Made by a program: the position numbers and the translations under genes
Notes under the pieces: generated by a model
Database searches by the model: none
What the model was told of the DNA's origin: nothing
Seen by the model: only the letters and a program-made list of their open reading frames with translations
DNA from: an uncultured Clostridium sp.
GTDB lineage: Bacteria; Bacillota; Clostridia; TANB77; CAG-508
NCBI GenBank assembly: GCA_900551615.1
Contig: URWN01000006.1
Coordinates: 1-63,059, forward strand
Direction: 5' to 3'
DNA length: 63,059 bases
Shown here: positions 51,638 through 61,874 of the stretch, in pieces
How the letters are laid out: each line of letters opens with the position of its first letter
Numbering within the stretch: position 1 is the stretch's first letter

Positions 51638-51677
51638 AAAAGTACCTTCTAATACTTGATATTAGAGGGTATTTTTA
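51637..51677 (+). terminator. intrinsic terminator
   Basis: TACCTTCTAATA and TATTAGAGGGTA form a stem (one G-U pair) with TTTTT after it. Confidence 0.8.
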
Positions 51678-51702
51678 TATATAAAAGAGTAAAAGGAAAA
51701 AT

Positions 51703-51731
51703 TTGCAAAAAAATGTCGTATATGGTATAAT
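51703..51731 (+). promoter_or_regulatory. sigma-A type promoter
   Basis: TTGCAA at 51703-51708, 17-base spacer, TATAAT at 51726-51731. It precedes the 110-residue membrane protein gene. Confidence 0.65.
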
Positions 51732-51768
51732 TAAAATGTACAATTGAAAAAACCAAAGGGGTAGAAAA

Positions 51769-52101
51769 ATGAAATTATTAACAATAGTATATATATTAAT
51801 ATTTATAGTATTTGCATTAGTATTATATGCAATAATGCAAATAAAACTCTTAGGAATAAAAGTAAAAGATTTTTGGGATTTTATAGAAGCAAATCAAATG
51901 CTAGACAAACTATACATATTTGCTAAACAATATCAGTCAATGTCAGCACAAGAACAAGTAATATATTTAGCAGAAGCTGAGAAGATATTTACGGCGTTTG
52001 ATAAGGTACCAGAAGAGTTGTGGGATGAAGAATATGAAAAATATAAACAAGTATTAAAAAAGTATAAAGATATAAAGATGTTTAGATGGGCGTCTAACTA
52101 A
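51769..52101 (+). CDS. small single-span membrane protein (unknown)
   Basis: 110 aa. One N-terminal membrane helix (about 4-28), then an amphipathic helical domain with the segments KDFWDFIEANQMLDKLY and AEAEKIFTAFDKVPEELWDE. No family recognised. AAGGGG lies upstream and a good promoter is present. It is followed by the LCP gene, which has its own promoter, so the two need not be linked. Confidence 0.7.
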   Translation: MKLLTIVYILIFIVFALVLYAIMQIKLLGIKVKDFWDFIEANQMLDKLYIFAKQYQSMSAQEQVIYLAEAEKIFTAFDKVPEELWDEEYEKYKQVLKKYKDIKMFRWASN

Positions 52102-52141
52102 AAATGCCATTTTACAAAGCCAAAAAATATAATGAAAAATA

Positions 52142-52170
52142 TTGACTTTTAATTAATATAAATATACAAT
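52142..52170 (+). promoter_or_regulatory. promoter for the LCP gene
   Basis: TTGACT at 52142-52147, 17-base spacer, TACAAT at 52165-52170. Confidence 0.6.
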
Positions 52171-52207
52171 AAAGAAAATCTAGAAAAACAATAGACAAGG
52201 AGCAGTT

Positions 52208-53440
52208 ATGCAAGGAAAACATAGTAATGATTATAAAAAAGATGATGAATATTATGAAGAAGATTATATAGATGATTACAATGATGTAGAGGAGTTACCA
52301 AAGGCATTTAGAAAAGAAGAAAATCTTGATGGAGAAATTCCAAAAGCATTAAGAAAAGAAAATAATCATGAAGAACCACAAAGAGGAAGCGTGGAAAAAA
52401 TGAAAAAAGAGAAAAAAAGAAAACATAGAAAATTAAAAATATTTGGTAAAATAGTATTAACATTAATTATTATACTAGCAGTATTATTGGGAACAGCATA
52501 TTGGTATATAACAAATAAATTAGGAAAAATGAATAAAGTTGATATAAATGACGCAGATTTAGGCATTTCAACAGAAACAAGTAGTAATTTGTCAAAATAT
52601 AGAAATATTGCTATCTTTGGAGTAGATAGTAGATCAGATGACTATGGAGTTGGAAACAGAAGTGATTGTATAATTATAGCAAGTATAAATAATTCAACAG
52701 GAGAAATAAAATTAATTTCTGTATATAGAGATACATATGTAAACATAAAAGGACATGGGTTAGATAAAATAACACATGCATATTCATATGGAGAAGCACC
52801 ACTTGCAATATACACATTAAACAGAAATTTAGATTTAAATATAAAAGAATTTGTAACAGTAAATTTTGACTCAGTGGCCAAAGCTGTAGATCAATTAGGT
52901 GGAGTAAAAATAAGTGTAACATCTGAAGAAACAAAATATATAAATACATATATAGATGAAACGGCTAAAGTTACTGGAAAAGCAGCAAATCATATAACAC
53001 AAGCAGGTACTTATAATATGGATGGAGTACAGGCTGTGGCATATTCAAGAATTAGATATACAGCAGGAGGAGATTATAAGAGAACAGAAAGGATGAGAAC
53101 TGTTATTGAAGCAATGTTTACAAAATTAAAAACTAAAAATGTTGCTGAAATAAATTCATTTGCAGATAAAATATTACCATGTGTATATACAAATATTTCA
53201 TCAGGAGATTTAATATCAATGATACCAAGTATGGCAAAATATAAAGTAGGAGAGAGTATCGGCTGGCCATATGAAACAAAAGGAAAAACAATGGACAGAT
53301 GGTATGGTATACCAGTTACATTAGAAAGCAATGTGACTAAATTACATAAAGAAGCATTTGGTGAAGAAAATTATACACCTTCAAGTGATGTTAAAAGTAT
53401 AAGTGTTAGTATAATAAATAAGACAGGCTATACAAAATAA
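52208..53440 (+). CDS. LytR-CpsA-Psr family ligase
   Basis: 410 aa. A long charged cytoplasmic N-terminus (about 1-75) precedes one membrane helix (about 80-102). The extracellular LCP domain (about 130-350) carries GVDSRSDDYGVGNRSDCII, VYRDTYVNIKG, and AYSRIRYTAGGDYKRTERMR, which include the pyrophosphate-binding arginines and aspartates. These enzymes attach teichoic acids, capsule or other glycopolymers to peptidoglycan. It stands immediately upstream of the polysaccharide cluster, so capsule attachment is the likely job. Confidence 0.93.
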   Translation: MQGKHSNDYKKDDEYYEEDYIDDYNDVEELPKAFRKEENLDGEIPKALRKENNHEEPQRGSVEKMKKEKKRKHRKLKIFGKIVLTLIIILAVLLGTAYWYITNKLGKMNKVDINDADLGISTETSSNLSKYRNIAIFGVDSRSDDYGVGNRSDCIIIASINNSTGEIKLISVYRDTYVNIKGHGLDKITHAYSYGEAPLAIYTLNRNLDLNIKEFVTVNFDSVAKAVDQLGGVKISVTSEETKYINTYIDETAKVTGKAANHITQAGTYNMDGVQAVAYSRIRYTAGGDYKRTERMRTVIEAMFTKLKTKNVAEINSFADKILPCVYTNISSGDLISMIPSMAKYKVGESIGWPYETKGKTMDRWYGIPVTLESNVTKLHKEAFGEENYTPSSDVKSISVSIINKTGYTK

Positions 53441-53448
53441 AACATGAA

Positions 53449-53491
53449 GAAAATCCATTATACAAAAATTTATATAAATGGATTTTTTTTC
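53449..53491 (+). terminator. intrinsic terminator of the LCP gene
   Basis: AAAATCCATT pairs with AATGGATTTT and is followed by TTTT. Confidence 0.8.
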
Positions 53492-53525
53492 TTTAATATA
53501 AAATAGCGAAAAATGAAGAAAAATA

Positions 53526-53554
53526 TTGCTTTTTATTTTGAAAAATAATATAAT
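53526..53554 (+). promoter_or_regulatory. promoter of the polysaccharide operon
   Basis: TTGCTT at 53526-53531, 17-base spacer, TATAAT at 53549-53554, about 35 bases before the first gene. No other clear promoter follows until the window ends. Confidence 0.6.
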
Positions 53555-53590
53555 AAAAATGTATTAGATTAGTTAATAAGGGGGATAATT

Positions 53591-54298
53591 ATGAATGCAA
53601 ATGTTGGTGAGAACAATATAGTTGCAGAAAATACAATAGTAGAACAAGAATTGAAAGAAAAAACAGACGTAAGAAAAGACGTATATGGAGTTTTTAAAAG
53701 GATAATAGATATTTTAGGGGGATTCGTAGGAGCCATTTTATTAATACCTGTTACTATAGGTGTATACATAGCTAGAAAAATATTAAAAGAAGATGATGGA
53801 CCATTATTTTATGAACAATTAAGATATGGGAAAGATGGAAAAAAATTTAGAATATATAAATTTAGATCAATGTGTGTTGATGCAGATAAAAAATTAAAAG
53901 AATATTTAGCAAATAATGACGAAGCACGAAAAGAATTTGAAGAAAATCAAAAATTGAAGAATGATCCAAGAATAACTAAAATAGGTGATTTTCTAAGAAA
54001 AACTAGTATTGATGAACTTCCACAACTTATTAACGTATTAAAAGGAGAAATGAGTCTTATAGGACCAAGACCAATAGTTGATGGAGAAATTGAAAAATAT
54101 GGAACAAATAAAGATAAGTTTTTAAGCGTAAAACCAGGACTTACTGGATATTGGGCAGCAAATGGTAGAAACAATATTACTTATTCAGAAAGAATAAAAA
54201 TGGAATTATATTATGTTGACAATATGTCATTCGGATTGGATTTAAAGATTTTTTTAAAAACAATTGTTTCGGTTATAAAAAAAGAAGGAGCAAATTAA
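53591..54298 (+). CDS. undecaprenyl-phosphate sugar phosphotransferase
   Basis: 235 aa. The polyprenol-phosphate hexose-1-phosphate transferase core: a membrane hairpin at DILGGFVGAILLIPVTIGVY, then YEQLRYGKDGKKFRIYKFRS, RKTSIDELPQLINVLKGEMS and IGPRPI, and the final GLTGYWAANGRNNITYSER. This short (monotopic) form starts glycan synthesis by moving a sugar phosphate to undecaprenyl phosphate. It is the first gene of the cluster, fitting that role. The donor sugar is not evident. Confidence 0.93.
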   Translation: MNANVGENNIVAENTIVEQELKEKTDVRKDVYGVFKRIIDILGGFVGAILLIPVTIGVYIARKILKEDDGPLFYEQLRYGKDGKKFRIYKFRSMCVDADKKLKEYLANNDEARKEFEENQKLKNDPRITKIGDFLRKTSIDELPQLINVLKGEMSLIGPRPIVDGEIEKYGTNKDKFLSVKPGLTGYWAANGRNNITYSERIKMELYYVDNMSFGLDLKIFLKTIVSVIKKEGAN

Positions 54299-54313
54299 GG
54301 GGGAAAATATATA

Positions 54314-55381
54314 ATGTCAAAAATATCAATTATTATGCCGGTATATAATGTAGAAAAATATGTTGCAAAAACTATAGAAAGTGTATTAGCACAAACATTT
54401 AAGGATTTTGAATTTTTTGCAATAGATGATGGATCTATAGATAATAGTGGAAAAATTTGTGATGAATACGCCAAAAAAGATAGTAGATTAAAAGTTATAC
54501 ATAAGAAAAATGGAGGTGCTCCAGAAGCAAGAAATGTTGCTATCGAAAAAGCAAATGGAAAGTATATGTATTTTATTGACTCAGATGATTGGATTGAACC
54601 AGAAATGTTAGAAATGATGTATAATTTAGCTGAAGAAAATAATGCGGATTTAGTTGTGACTGGGTTTAAGATGGAATACTACAATAAAAAAAGTGGATAT
54701 GTTACTTATGAAAACAAAATAAAAGATATTGTTTATGATGAAAGGCAATTTAAAAATAGTGCATATAATTATCTTAATAATAGCATATTGAGTTTACCAT
54801 GGAATAAATTATATTTAGCAGATAGAATAAAAAATGAAAATATTAGATTTCCAAATACAAAATGGGATGACCATCATTTTAATATGGAATATTTAATGAA
54901 TATTGGAACAGTCGTTATGTCTTCTATAACAATGTACCATTGGTATAGATCAAGAAAAGGCTCAGAAACTATGATAAATTATAGTGATCCTAAAATGTTC
55001 TCAAAACGAAAAGAACATTATATGCATATTAAAAAATTATATGAACATTGGAATATGGAAAATGATGAAAAAAGTAGAGATGCTATATGCAGTTATTATG
55101 TTGGAAGATTATTTCAATGTATTCAGGAATTGACAGATAATAAGTCAATAAAATACAAAGACAAAAGAAAGAAAATACAGGAAATATTAAATGATGAAGA
55201 AACAAAATATGCACTAAAATATTCAAATACATTGTCAAATAAATTTAAAATATTAATATTTCCAATGAAAATTAATAATATAGAGCTATGCTTTGCATTT
55301 GGGAAAATAATAAGTACTATAAGAAGTATTTTTCCAGGTTTATTTATTAAGTTAAAAGAGAAAGAAGTTCATTCAGTTTAA
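54314..55381 (+). CDS. glycosyltransferase family 2
   Basis: 355 aa. GT-A fold: ISIIMPVYNVEKYVAKTIES, AIDDGSIDNSGK, the GGAPEARN segment and the DXD motif in YFIDSDDWIEPEML. The C-terminal about 130 residues are helical, without membrane spans. It transfers a sugar from a nucleotide donor during repeat-unit assembly. It starts 16 bases after the initiating transferase gene. Confidence 0.92.
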   Translation: MSKISIIMPVYNVEKYVAKTIESVLAQTFKDFEFFAIDDGSIDNSGKICDEYAKKDSRLKVIHKKNGGAPEARNVAIEKANGKYMYFIDSDDWIEPEMLEMMYNLAEENNADLVVTGFKMEYYNKKSGYVTYENKIKDIVYDERQFKNSAYNYLNNSILSLPWNKLYLADRIKNENIRFPNTKWDDHHFNMEYLMNIGTVVMSSITMYHWYRSRKGSETMINYSDPKMFSKRKEHYMHIKKLYEHWNMENDEKSRDAICSYYVGRLFQCIQELTDNKSIKYKDKRKKIQEILNDEETKYALKYSNTLSNKFKILIFPMKINNIELCFAFGKIISTIRSIFPGLFIKLKEKEVHSV

Positions 55382-55404
55382 AGCTAGTATGTAAAGGATA
55401 AGAT

Positions 55405-57264
55405 ATGTATAAAATAGATAAAATTATAGAAAAAATTCAAAAGTATAAATATATTTCTTTTGATATTTTCGACACACTAATTAAAAGAAATGTAGAAAAA
55501 CCAAGTGATATTTTTTCAGCAGTTAATATTGAATATGAAAAAAATTATGGATGTAAAATAGACAATTTTGAAGAAATCAGAAAATCCGCTGAAATAAGAG
55601 CTAAGAGCTTATTCAATAAGGTGGAACCTAATATTGATGATATTTATAATAGTATTGAGCTAGATAGAAAAAAATATATAATAGAAGATTTAAAAAAAAT
55701 AGAATTAAATCTTGAATATAAATTTTGCCAATTAAATAAAGATTTTTATCCAATTTATGATTATTGTGTAAAAAAAGGAAAGATAATAGTATTAACTTCA
55801 GATATGTATTTAAAAAAGGAACATATTGGCAATATATTAAAAAATGCAGGAATAGATTCATACTTAGAATTATTTGTTTCAAGTGAATTACAATTAAGAA
55901 AGCATGATGGCACAATATGGAAATATATACTAAAAAAAATTAATATTAATCCAAATGAAATAATTCATATAGGAGATTCAAAAAGAAGTGATATGTTATT
56001 ACCTAGATTTAATCATATTGATACAATTGGCATTTCAAAAAAAATTGAAAAAACACAATATTACAATAATAGTATAAATATGAATAGTAATGAAAAATTA
56101 CAATATGATATACTTCAAAATTATATTAATAATAATATAGATATGGACAATAGTATATATTATAGAATTGGATATGAGGTATTAGGACCAATTTTATACG
56201 GATATTCAAAATGGTTACTAAATAATGCATATAAAAAAAACGTAAAAAAAATATTTTTTTTAGCTAGAGAAGGTGCACTTTTGAAAAAGGCATTTGATCA
56301 GATAAATGATAGAAATGATATAAAAACTAAATACATATGTGTTTCAAGAAAAAGTACTAGACCTGCATTAATTAGAGAAACAAACAATTTGAATGAAATT
56401 TATAAAGTTTTAAAAATAAAACCAACTACAGATATTAGTAAATTTTTCAAAGATTTAAATATTGATTATAATAAATACCAAGAAGAATTAGCAAAGATAA
56501 AATGCTATAAGAAAACAAAAATATTAGAATTTAATGAAATGGAAAAGGTATATAATATAATTAAAAATGATATTAAATCAGAAGCAGAAGAAGGAACAAA
56601 AAGACTATTGAAATATCTTAGTAATAATGAATTTGAAACAGATTGTATAGTGTCTGATGTAGGTTGGGCGGGTTCTATGCAAAAAGCATTAATTAGAATT
56701 TATAAAGAATATAATATTAGTGGATATTATATCGCTCAAACTATGGAAAATGAAGAATTGGATAAGTATGCATATTTTGATGATTATGAAGAAATAAGAC
56801 CATTTGTTCATTTATTTGAAAATTTATTTTTAGCTCAACATGGTACAACATTGGGATATGGTCAAAATAATTATGAGCCAATATTTGATAAGTATGAATA
56901 TACTCAAAAAGAAAAAAATATTTTTTTAGAAATTCAAAATGGAGGATTAAAATTTGTACATGATTTTAATAATTCAAAAATATTAGAGAATTTGAATGAA
57001 AATGTAGCTAAAGCTAATGTGCTAAGATTAGGACTTAAACCAACACTTCAAGATGTTAAAATATTTCAAAATATACCATATATTGAAACAAAAAAAAGAA
57101 AAATGATAGAAATGAGAAAATTAATTTTTTATATTTTTGATTTTAAAAAATTAAAAGAAGATTTTTATGATTCAGGATGGAAAATAGGTTTTTTAAAAAA
57201 GCTTTTAAAATTTGATGGTATAAACTATTATGAATTGTACAAATATGGAAAAAAAAGAGGTTAA
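55405..57264 (+). CDS. HAD-like hydrolase fused to a glycan-cluster domain
   Basis: 619 aa. The N-terminal about 215 residues form a HAD domain: motif I SFDIFDTLIKR (Asp-x-x-Asp-Thr), motif II LTSDMYLK, and motif III IHIGDSKRSDML. The remaining about 400 residues contain VKKIFFLAREGALLKKAF and VSDVGWAGSMQKAL, resembling the COG5610 type protein often found in capsule and O-antigen loci. The role is unknown; a phosphatase or glycosyltransferase-like function has been suggested for relatives. The next gene starts 7 bases later. Confidence 0.78.
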   Translation: MYKIDKIIEKIQKYKYISFDIFDTLIKRNVEKPSDIFSAVNIEYEKNYGCKIDNFEEIRKSAEIRAKSLFNKVEPNIDDIYNSIELDRKKYIIEDLKKIELNLEYKFCQLNKDFYPIYDYCVKKGKIIVLTSDMYLKKEHIGNILKNAGIDSYLELFVSSELQLRKHDGTIWKYILKKININPNEIIHIGDSKRSDMLLPRFNHIDTIGISKKIEKTQYYNNSINMNSNEKLQYDILQNYINNNIDMDNSIYYRIGYEVLGPILYGYSKWLLNNAYKKNVKKIFFLAREGALLKKAFDQINDRNDIKTKYICVSRKSTRPALIRETNNLNEIYKVLKIKPTTDISKFFKDLNIDYNKYQEELAKIKCYKKTKILEFNEMEKVYNIIKNDIKSEAEEGTKRLLKYLSNNEFETDCIVSDVGWAGSMQKALIRIYKEYNISGYYIAQTMENEELDKYAYFDDYEEIRPFVHLFENLFLAQHGTTLGYGQNNYEPIFDKYEYTQKEKNIFLEIQNGGLKFVHDFNNSKILENLNENVAKANVLRLGLKPTLQDVKIFQNIPYIETKKRKMIEMRKLIFYIFDFKKLKEDFYDSGWKIGFLKKLLKFDGINYYELYKYGKKRG

Positions 57265-57271
57265 AAATAGA

Positions 57272-58384
57272 ATGAAAAAAAGAATTTTGATTTTTGGATA
57301 TTCTTCATTAATTGGAGGAGTAGAAACTTTTATTGCAAATTTAGTAAAGTATCTAAATAAAGAAGAATTTGAAATTGATTTCTTAGTTCAAGAAGAAATA
57401 ACAGGAATTAATAGAGAAAGAATTGATGGTTATTATAAAAATATTTATGTAGTGGATAATATGAAAAAACATCCTATTAAAGCATTAAAAAAATTGAAAG
57501 ATATATATTCTAATAATAATTATGATGTTGTTCATATGTGTTTATCAAATGCAAGTTCATGTTTATATGGGTTACCTTGTAAATTTATTAATAAAAATAC
57601 TAAAGTATTAATTCATAGCCATAATGGTGGTGATAAAAATTACATACAACATTACTTTTTTAGAAATATTTTAAATAAAATGACTGATTATTATTTAGCA
57701 TGTTCAGAGTTAGCAGCTATTTGGATGTTTGGAAAAAAAGTATTGAAAAAAAAGAAAATTTTTATAATAAATAATGCAATTGAAACGGAAAAGTTCCTAT
57801 ATAATACGGAAATTAGGGATAAAAAAAGAGTAGAGTTAGGAATAAAAGAGGATGAATATTTAATTGGACATGTTGGTCGATTTAATCCACAAAAAAATCA
57901 TTCTGAACTTATAGATATTTTTAAAAGAGTTGCAGATAAAGATTCTAAAATAAAATTATTGTTATTGGGTAATGGCAAATTAGAGGAACAAATAAAACAG
58001 AAAGTTATAAATTTAAAAATTGAAGATAGAGTAATTTTTTTAGGAGTAAAAGAAAATGTAAATGAATATTATCAGGCTATGGATTTATTTGTTCTTCCAT
58101 CAATATTTGAAGGATTGCCAATTGTAGGAATTGAAGCTCAAGCAAGTGGATTAAAATGTATATTTTCTGATAGAATTACAACAGAAAGTGATATAACAGA
58201 AAATGTAAAATTTATAGAATTGAATAATATTGAGAAATGGGATAAACAAATAGTTTATGAAAAAAATAACTATAATAAAGAAAAAAGAAAAGATAAAAAA
58301 ATATATGGTGACCTAATAAAAAAAGGGTATGATTTAAGAACAGAAGTAAATAAAATAGAAAAAATATACAAAGGATTGGTGTAA
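57272..58384 (+). CDS. glycosyltransferase family 4/1 (GT-B)
   Basis: 370 aa from ATG 57272, with AGAGGT upstream; an earlier start would overlap the HAD gene. The N-terminal domain starts MKKRILIFGYSSLIGGVETF. The C-terminal domain has GHVGRFNPQKNHSELIDIFK and FVLPSIFEGLPIVGIEAQAS, the nucleotide-sugar binding region (E-x7-E). It is a retaining sugar transferase in the repeat-unit assembly line. Confidence 0.92.
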   Translation: MKKRILIFGYSSLIGGVETFIANLVKYLNKEEFEIDFLVQEEITGINRERIDGYYKNIYVVDNMKKHPIKALKKLKDIYSNNNYDVVHMCLSNASSCLYGLPCKFINKNTKVLIHSHNGGDKNYIQHYFFRNILNKMTDYYLACSELAAIWMFGKKVLKKKKIFIINNAIETEKFLYNTEIRDKKRVELGIKEDEYLIGHVGRFNPQKNHSELIDIFKRVADKDSKIKLLLLGNGKLEEQIKQKVINLKIEDRVIFLGVKENVNEYYQAMDLFVLPSIFEGLPIVGIEAQASGLKCIFSDRITTESDITENVKFIELNNIEKWDKQIVYEKNNYNKEKRKDKKIYGDLIKKGYDLRTEVNKIEKIYKGLV

Positions 58385-58387
58385 TAT

Positions 58388-59542
58388 ATGAATCTGATAA
58401 GAGAAAGAAAAAGTAGTATTATATATTCGTTATTATTAGTTTTTTTATTAATTCCTTTTTTTAAACCAGATATTGTAACATCATTTCAAAAAATTAATTA
58501 TATATATATTGTAGTGATGGGTATTAGTTTTTTATGTGTATTATGTATATATATAAAAAATATGAAGATTAATAAATTTGATATATTATGTTTAATGTTT
58601 TATGCAATTTTGGCTATATCAACATTTAAAAATAAAGGAAATATATTAAAATTAGTTTCAGATTTTATTTTGAATTTTGGAATTGTTGTATTTGTAAATA
58701 TATATAAAAAGGGAAATAAAGTACAATTTCTTAAAGTTATTTCTATTTTTTATTATGTATTATTAATATTGAATACAATATCATTCTTGATATTTCCAGA
58801 AGGAATAGCTCAGACAGAATATTTAAAAACACCGATATATTTAATAGGAATTGATAATAGGTTTGCATTTACATATATACCGGGATTATGTATTATAGCT
58901 ATTTATGATATATTAGTTAATAAAAAACTTACTAAATATACATATATTTTCTTTATAGCTACATATGCTACATTTATATATTTTTGGTCTGCAGGAGCAT
59001 TAATTGCTGAAAGCTTATTTTTAGTGTTTTATATTGTAATATATAAATTAAAAATAAAAAATTTAATAGGAAAATATTTTCCAACTGTTATTATATCATT
59101 TGTGTTGTTAGTTATTTGTAGATTACAAAGGCTATTTAAATATTTGATTGTTGATATTTTGCACAAGGATTTAACTTTGTCATCAAGGACACTTCTTTGG
59201 GATTCGGCGATAAAGATTATAAAAGAAAATAAATTGATTGGTATTGGCGTGCAAAAATCAAAAAGGATGATTGAACTGATTTCGGCTTATCATTCTCATA
59301 GTCACTTTTTAAATGTAATATTACAATCAGGTTTTTTGGGAATTAGTGTTTATTTTGGAATGATTTTTAGTGTATTTGCTAAACTAAAAAAATATAAAGA
59401 GAATATTATTGCACAAATAATAGCATTTACATTATTTGTTATATTTATAATGCTTTTAGTTGATACATTTGATATTACATGTAATTTAATGTTATTAATG
59501 GCTCTAGGATATAATATTGCTTATTTTGTTGAAGAAAAATAA
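58388..59542 (+). CDS. O-antigen ligase/polymerase-like membrane protein (Wzy)
   Basis: 384 aa with about ten to twelve hydrophobic helices. A Wzy/WaaL-type signature lies in the larger loop region YHSHSHFLNVILQSGFLGIS (about 300-320). Wzy proteins polymerise lipid-linked repeat units on the outer face of the membrane. It lies next to glycosyltransferases and before a flippase, so polymerase is more likely than ligase. Starts 4 bases after the previous gene. Confidence 0.82.
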   Translation: MNLIRERKSSIIYSLLLVFLLIPFFKPDIVTSFQKINYIYIVVMGISFLCVLCIYIKNMKINKFDILCLMFYAILAISTFKNKGNILKLVSDFILNFGIVVFVNIYKKGNKVQFLKVISIFYYVLLILNTISFLIFPEGIAQTEYLKTPIYLIGIDNRFAFTYIPGLCIIAIYDILVNKKLTKYTYIFFIATYATFIYFWSAGALIAESLFLVFYIVIYKLKIKNLIGKYFPTVIISFVLLVICRLQRLFKYLIVDILHKDLTLSSRTLLWDSAIKIIKENKLIGIGVQKSKRMIELISAYHSHSHFLNVILQSGFLGISVYFGMIFSVFAKLKKYKENIIAQIIAFTLFVIFIMLLVDTFDITCNLMLLMALGYNIAYFVEEK

Positions 59543-59566
59543 TTTAAAGAAAGATAGGAGAAAGCA

Positions 59567-60685
59567 ATGAAGAAGAAAGAAAAAGTTGGAGTTGTTACTT
59601 TATTTAATTGTTATAATTATGGTGCAGTGCTTCAAGCATATGCTACTTGTAAATTTTTAGAAAAATTAGGATATAATGATGTAGAATTAGTTAATTATGA
59701 AAATAAATATGAATCAAAACTAAAAAAAACAATACCATATATTTTTAGTGGAAATGTAAAGGATGCTATAAAAAGAACAATTCAATTTGTATTTTTTGGA
59801 AAAAATAGACATTTAAAGAAAGGATTTAAAGAATTCTGTAATTCTTTAAAAAAATCAACCAAAAAATATAAAAATACAGAAGAATTGAAGAAAACTAATT
59901 ACGATATTTTAATTTCAGGGAGTGATCAAATATGGAATCCAGTAATATTTGGAAAATTGGATTTAAATTATTTATTAGATTTTTCTTCTACGGCTAATAA
60001 ATTATCTATATCATCTAGTGCAGGAAGTTATCATTATTCTTTAGAAGAAAAAAAAGAAGTAGTAAGATGTTTAAAAAAATATAAAGCTATTGCAGTTAGA
60101 GAAGAAAGCTTAAAGGCACAATTACAAGATTCTATTGATGATATATTTGTATCAGTTGATCCAACATTATTATTATCAAAAGAAGATTGGATAAAAGCAT
60201 TACCTTCAAATAATAAATATGGAGAAGAAAATTCTAATTATGTTTTAATTTATATAGTAGATGCAAATTTGAAAAATTATTCAGAAGAGATTAGAATTTT
60301 GAAAGAAAAGATTAATAGACCGATATGGATGATTACACCATATAAATATAAAATGAAATATATAGATAAAAATATAGTATCAGCGACACCGAATGATTTT
60401 ATTTCACTTTTTAAAAATGCTGAATTTGTAATTACAAATTCTTTTCATGGAGTTATATTTTCTACAAATTTTATGAAAAAATTTGTTGCTTTGGAAAATC
60501 ATAAAAACCCTGTTAGAGTTCATGATTATTTAAGTGGAATTGGCATAGAAAACAGGATAGTAAAAAATGCAGATGATGCTCAAAAAATTAATTTAGATGA
60601 AATAAATTTTGAATATTATAATACATTAATGAAAACAGTAGAAAAAACAAAGAATTGGATTGGAGATAAAATTGTTGAAAAATAA
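59567..60685 (+). CDS. polysaccharide pyruvyl transferase family protein
   Basis: 372 aa. GVVTLFNCYNYGAVLQAYAT at the N-terminus, ISGSDQIWNP, and ITNSFHGVIFS match the family (WcaK/AmsJ/CsaB fold). Members transfer pyruvate ketals from phosphoenolpyruvate to sugars, giving the glycan negative charge. Often it is paired with an iron-sulfur F420-dehydrogenase-beta-like protein, exactly as here. The next gene overlaps its end in another frame. Confidence 0.9.
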   Translation: MKKKEKVGVVTLFNCYNYGAVLQAYATCKFLEKLGYNDVELVNYENKYESKLKKTIPYIFSGNVKDAIKRTIQFVFFGKNRHLKKGFKEFCNSLKKSTKKYKNTEELKKTNYDILISGSDQIWNPVIFGKLDLNYLLDFSSTANKLSISSSAGSYHYSLEEKKEVVRCLKKYKAIAVREESLKAQLQDSIDDIFVSVDPTLLLSKEDWIKALPSNNKYGEENSNYVLIYIVDANLKNYSEEIRILKEKINRPIWMITPYKYKMKYIDKNIVSATPNDFISLFKNAEFVITNSFHGVIFSTNFMKKFVALENHKNPVRVHDYLSGIGIENRIVKNADDAQKINLDEINFEYYNTLMKTVEKTKNWIGDKIVEK

Positions 60686-61874
60686 TATTAGTTGTGTAAA
60701 AGAAAAATGTTTTGGATGTGGATTATGTAAAAATAAATGTCCATATAATGCTATAGAATTTATTGAAAATTCAGAGGGTTTTTTATATCCACAAATTATA
60801 AAAGAAAAATGTAAAAATTGTGGTATTTGTTATAATGTATGTCCAGCTATTAATAGTATAGATAATCATAATGAATTTAAAGAAGAATGTTATATGACTA
60901 TTTCTAAAGATAAAGTTATATATAAAAATAGTGCATCTGGTGGTTTTGCAACGTGTTTATCTGAATATGTTATTACTAATTTACAAGGTGTTGTATATGG
61001 TTGCAATTTAGATGACAATGGAAATGTAAAACATATAAGAGTTGATAATAATAAAGATTTAGTAAAGTTGCAAGATTCAAAATATGTTCAAAGTAATATT
61101 TTAGACATTTTTAAAAAAGTAAAAGAAGATGCATCTAATAAAAAAGTACTTTTTATAGGTACTCCTTGTCAAGTTGAAGCTATTGAGAAATATTTAAATC
61201 GTAAGGAATTGGATAATTTAATAACATGCGATTTGGTGTGTCATGGGGTTCCAAGTCCTAAATTATTTAAAAATTATTTAAACTATTTATCTAAAAAATA
61301 TAATAGGAAAGTTACGGATTATAGATTTAGAAATAAAACGACGTTTGATAAATGTGGATTTAGAGGAAAATTAAAAATAGCTCAAAAAGATAAATATTTC
61401 TTTGCAGAGGAAGATATATACTATAGAGATTTCTTAGAAGAAAAAAACTATAGATTGTCTTGTTATAATTGTAAATATAAAGTTAATAAAAGAGTAGGAG
61501 ATTTTACTATAGGAGATGTTAATTCTTGGGAAAATTATTATGATTTTTATCCTGAACTTGCATCATCACTTGTAATAGTTAATAATAGTAAAGCTAAAAA
61601 TCTTTTTGATGAATTAGAACAAAAACTTTTTGTAAAGGAAATTTCTTTAGAAAAAGAGAAAAAAATCAATAAAGCTTTAAGTAGGCAAACGGAACTTCCA
61701 GAAGAAAGAAAACAAATTTATCAAAAATATAAAAATTTAAAACAGTATGAAGATGAAATAACTATAGATATAGATAAAAAGATGCAAATAAAAAATATTA
61801 TGAAAATTGTTATACCATTTAAGGTTAGAATTTTTGTAAAGAAAATATTAAAAAGGATGAATAAAAATGAGTAA
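60675..61874 (+). CDS. coenzyme F420 hydrogenase/dehydrogenase beta-subunit-like Fe-S protein
   Basis: About 399 aa using a TTG near 60675 (other TTGs at 60660 and 60672 are possible; the GGAG at 60662 favours the later ones). Two 4Fe-4S motifs, CFGCGLCKNKCPY and CKNCGICYNVCP, are followed by an FpoF/FrhB-type domain: GTPCQVEAIEKYL, DLVCHGVPSP, and a Cys pair in SCYNCKYKVNKRVGD. It probably carries out a redox or electron step for the pyruvyl transferase-type modification; the reaction is not known. Confidence 0.85.
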   Translation: MKNNISCVKEKCFGCGLCKNKCPYNAIEFIENSEGFLYPQIIKEKCKNCGICYNVCPAINSIDNHNEFKEECYMTISKDKVIYKNSASGGFATCLSEYVITNLQGVVYGCNLDDNGNVKHIRVDNNKDLVKLQDSKYVQSNILDIFKKVKEDASNKKVLFIGTPCQVEAIEKYLNRKELDNLITCDLVCHGVPSPKLFKNYLNYLSKKYNRKVTDYRFRNKTTFDKCGFRGKLKIAQKDKYFFAEEDIYYRDFLEEKNYRLSCYNCKYKVNKRVGDFTIGDVNSWENYYDFYPELASSLVIVNNSKAKNLFDELEQKLFVKEISLEKEKKINKALSRQTELPEERKQIYQKYKNLKQYEDEITIDIDKKMQIKNIMKIVIPFKVRIFVKKILKRMNKNE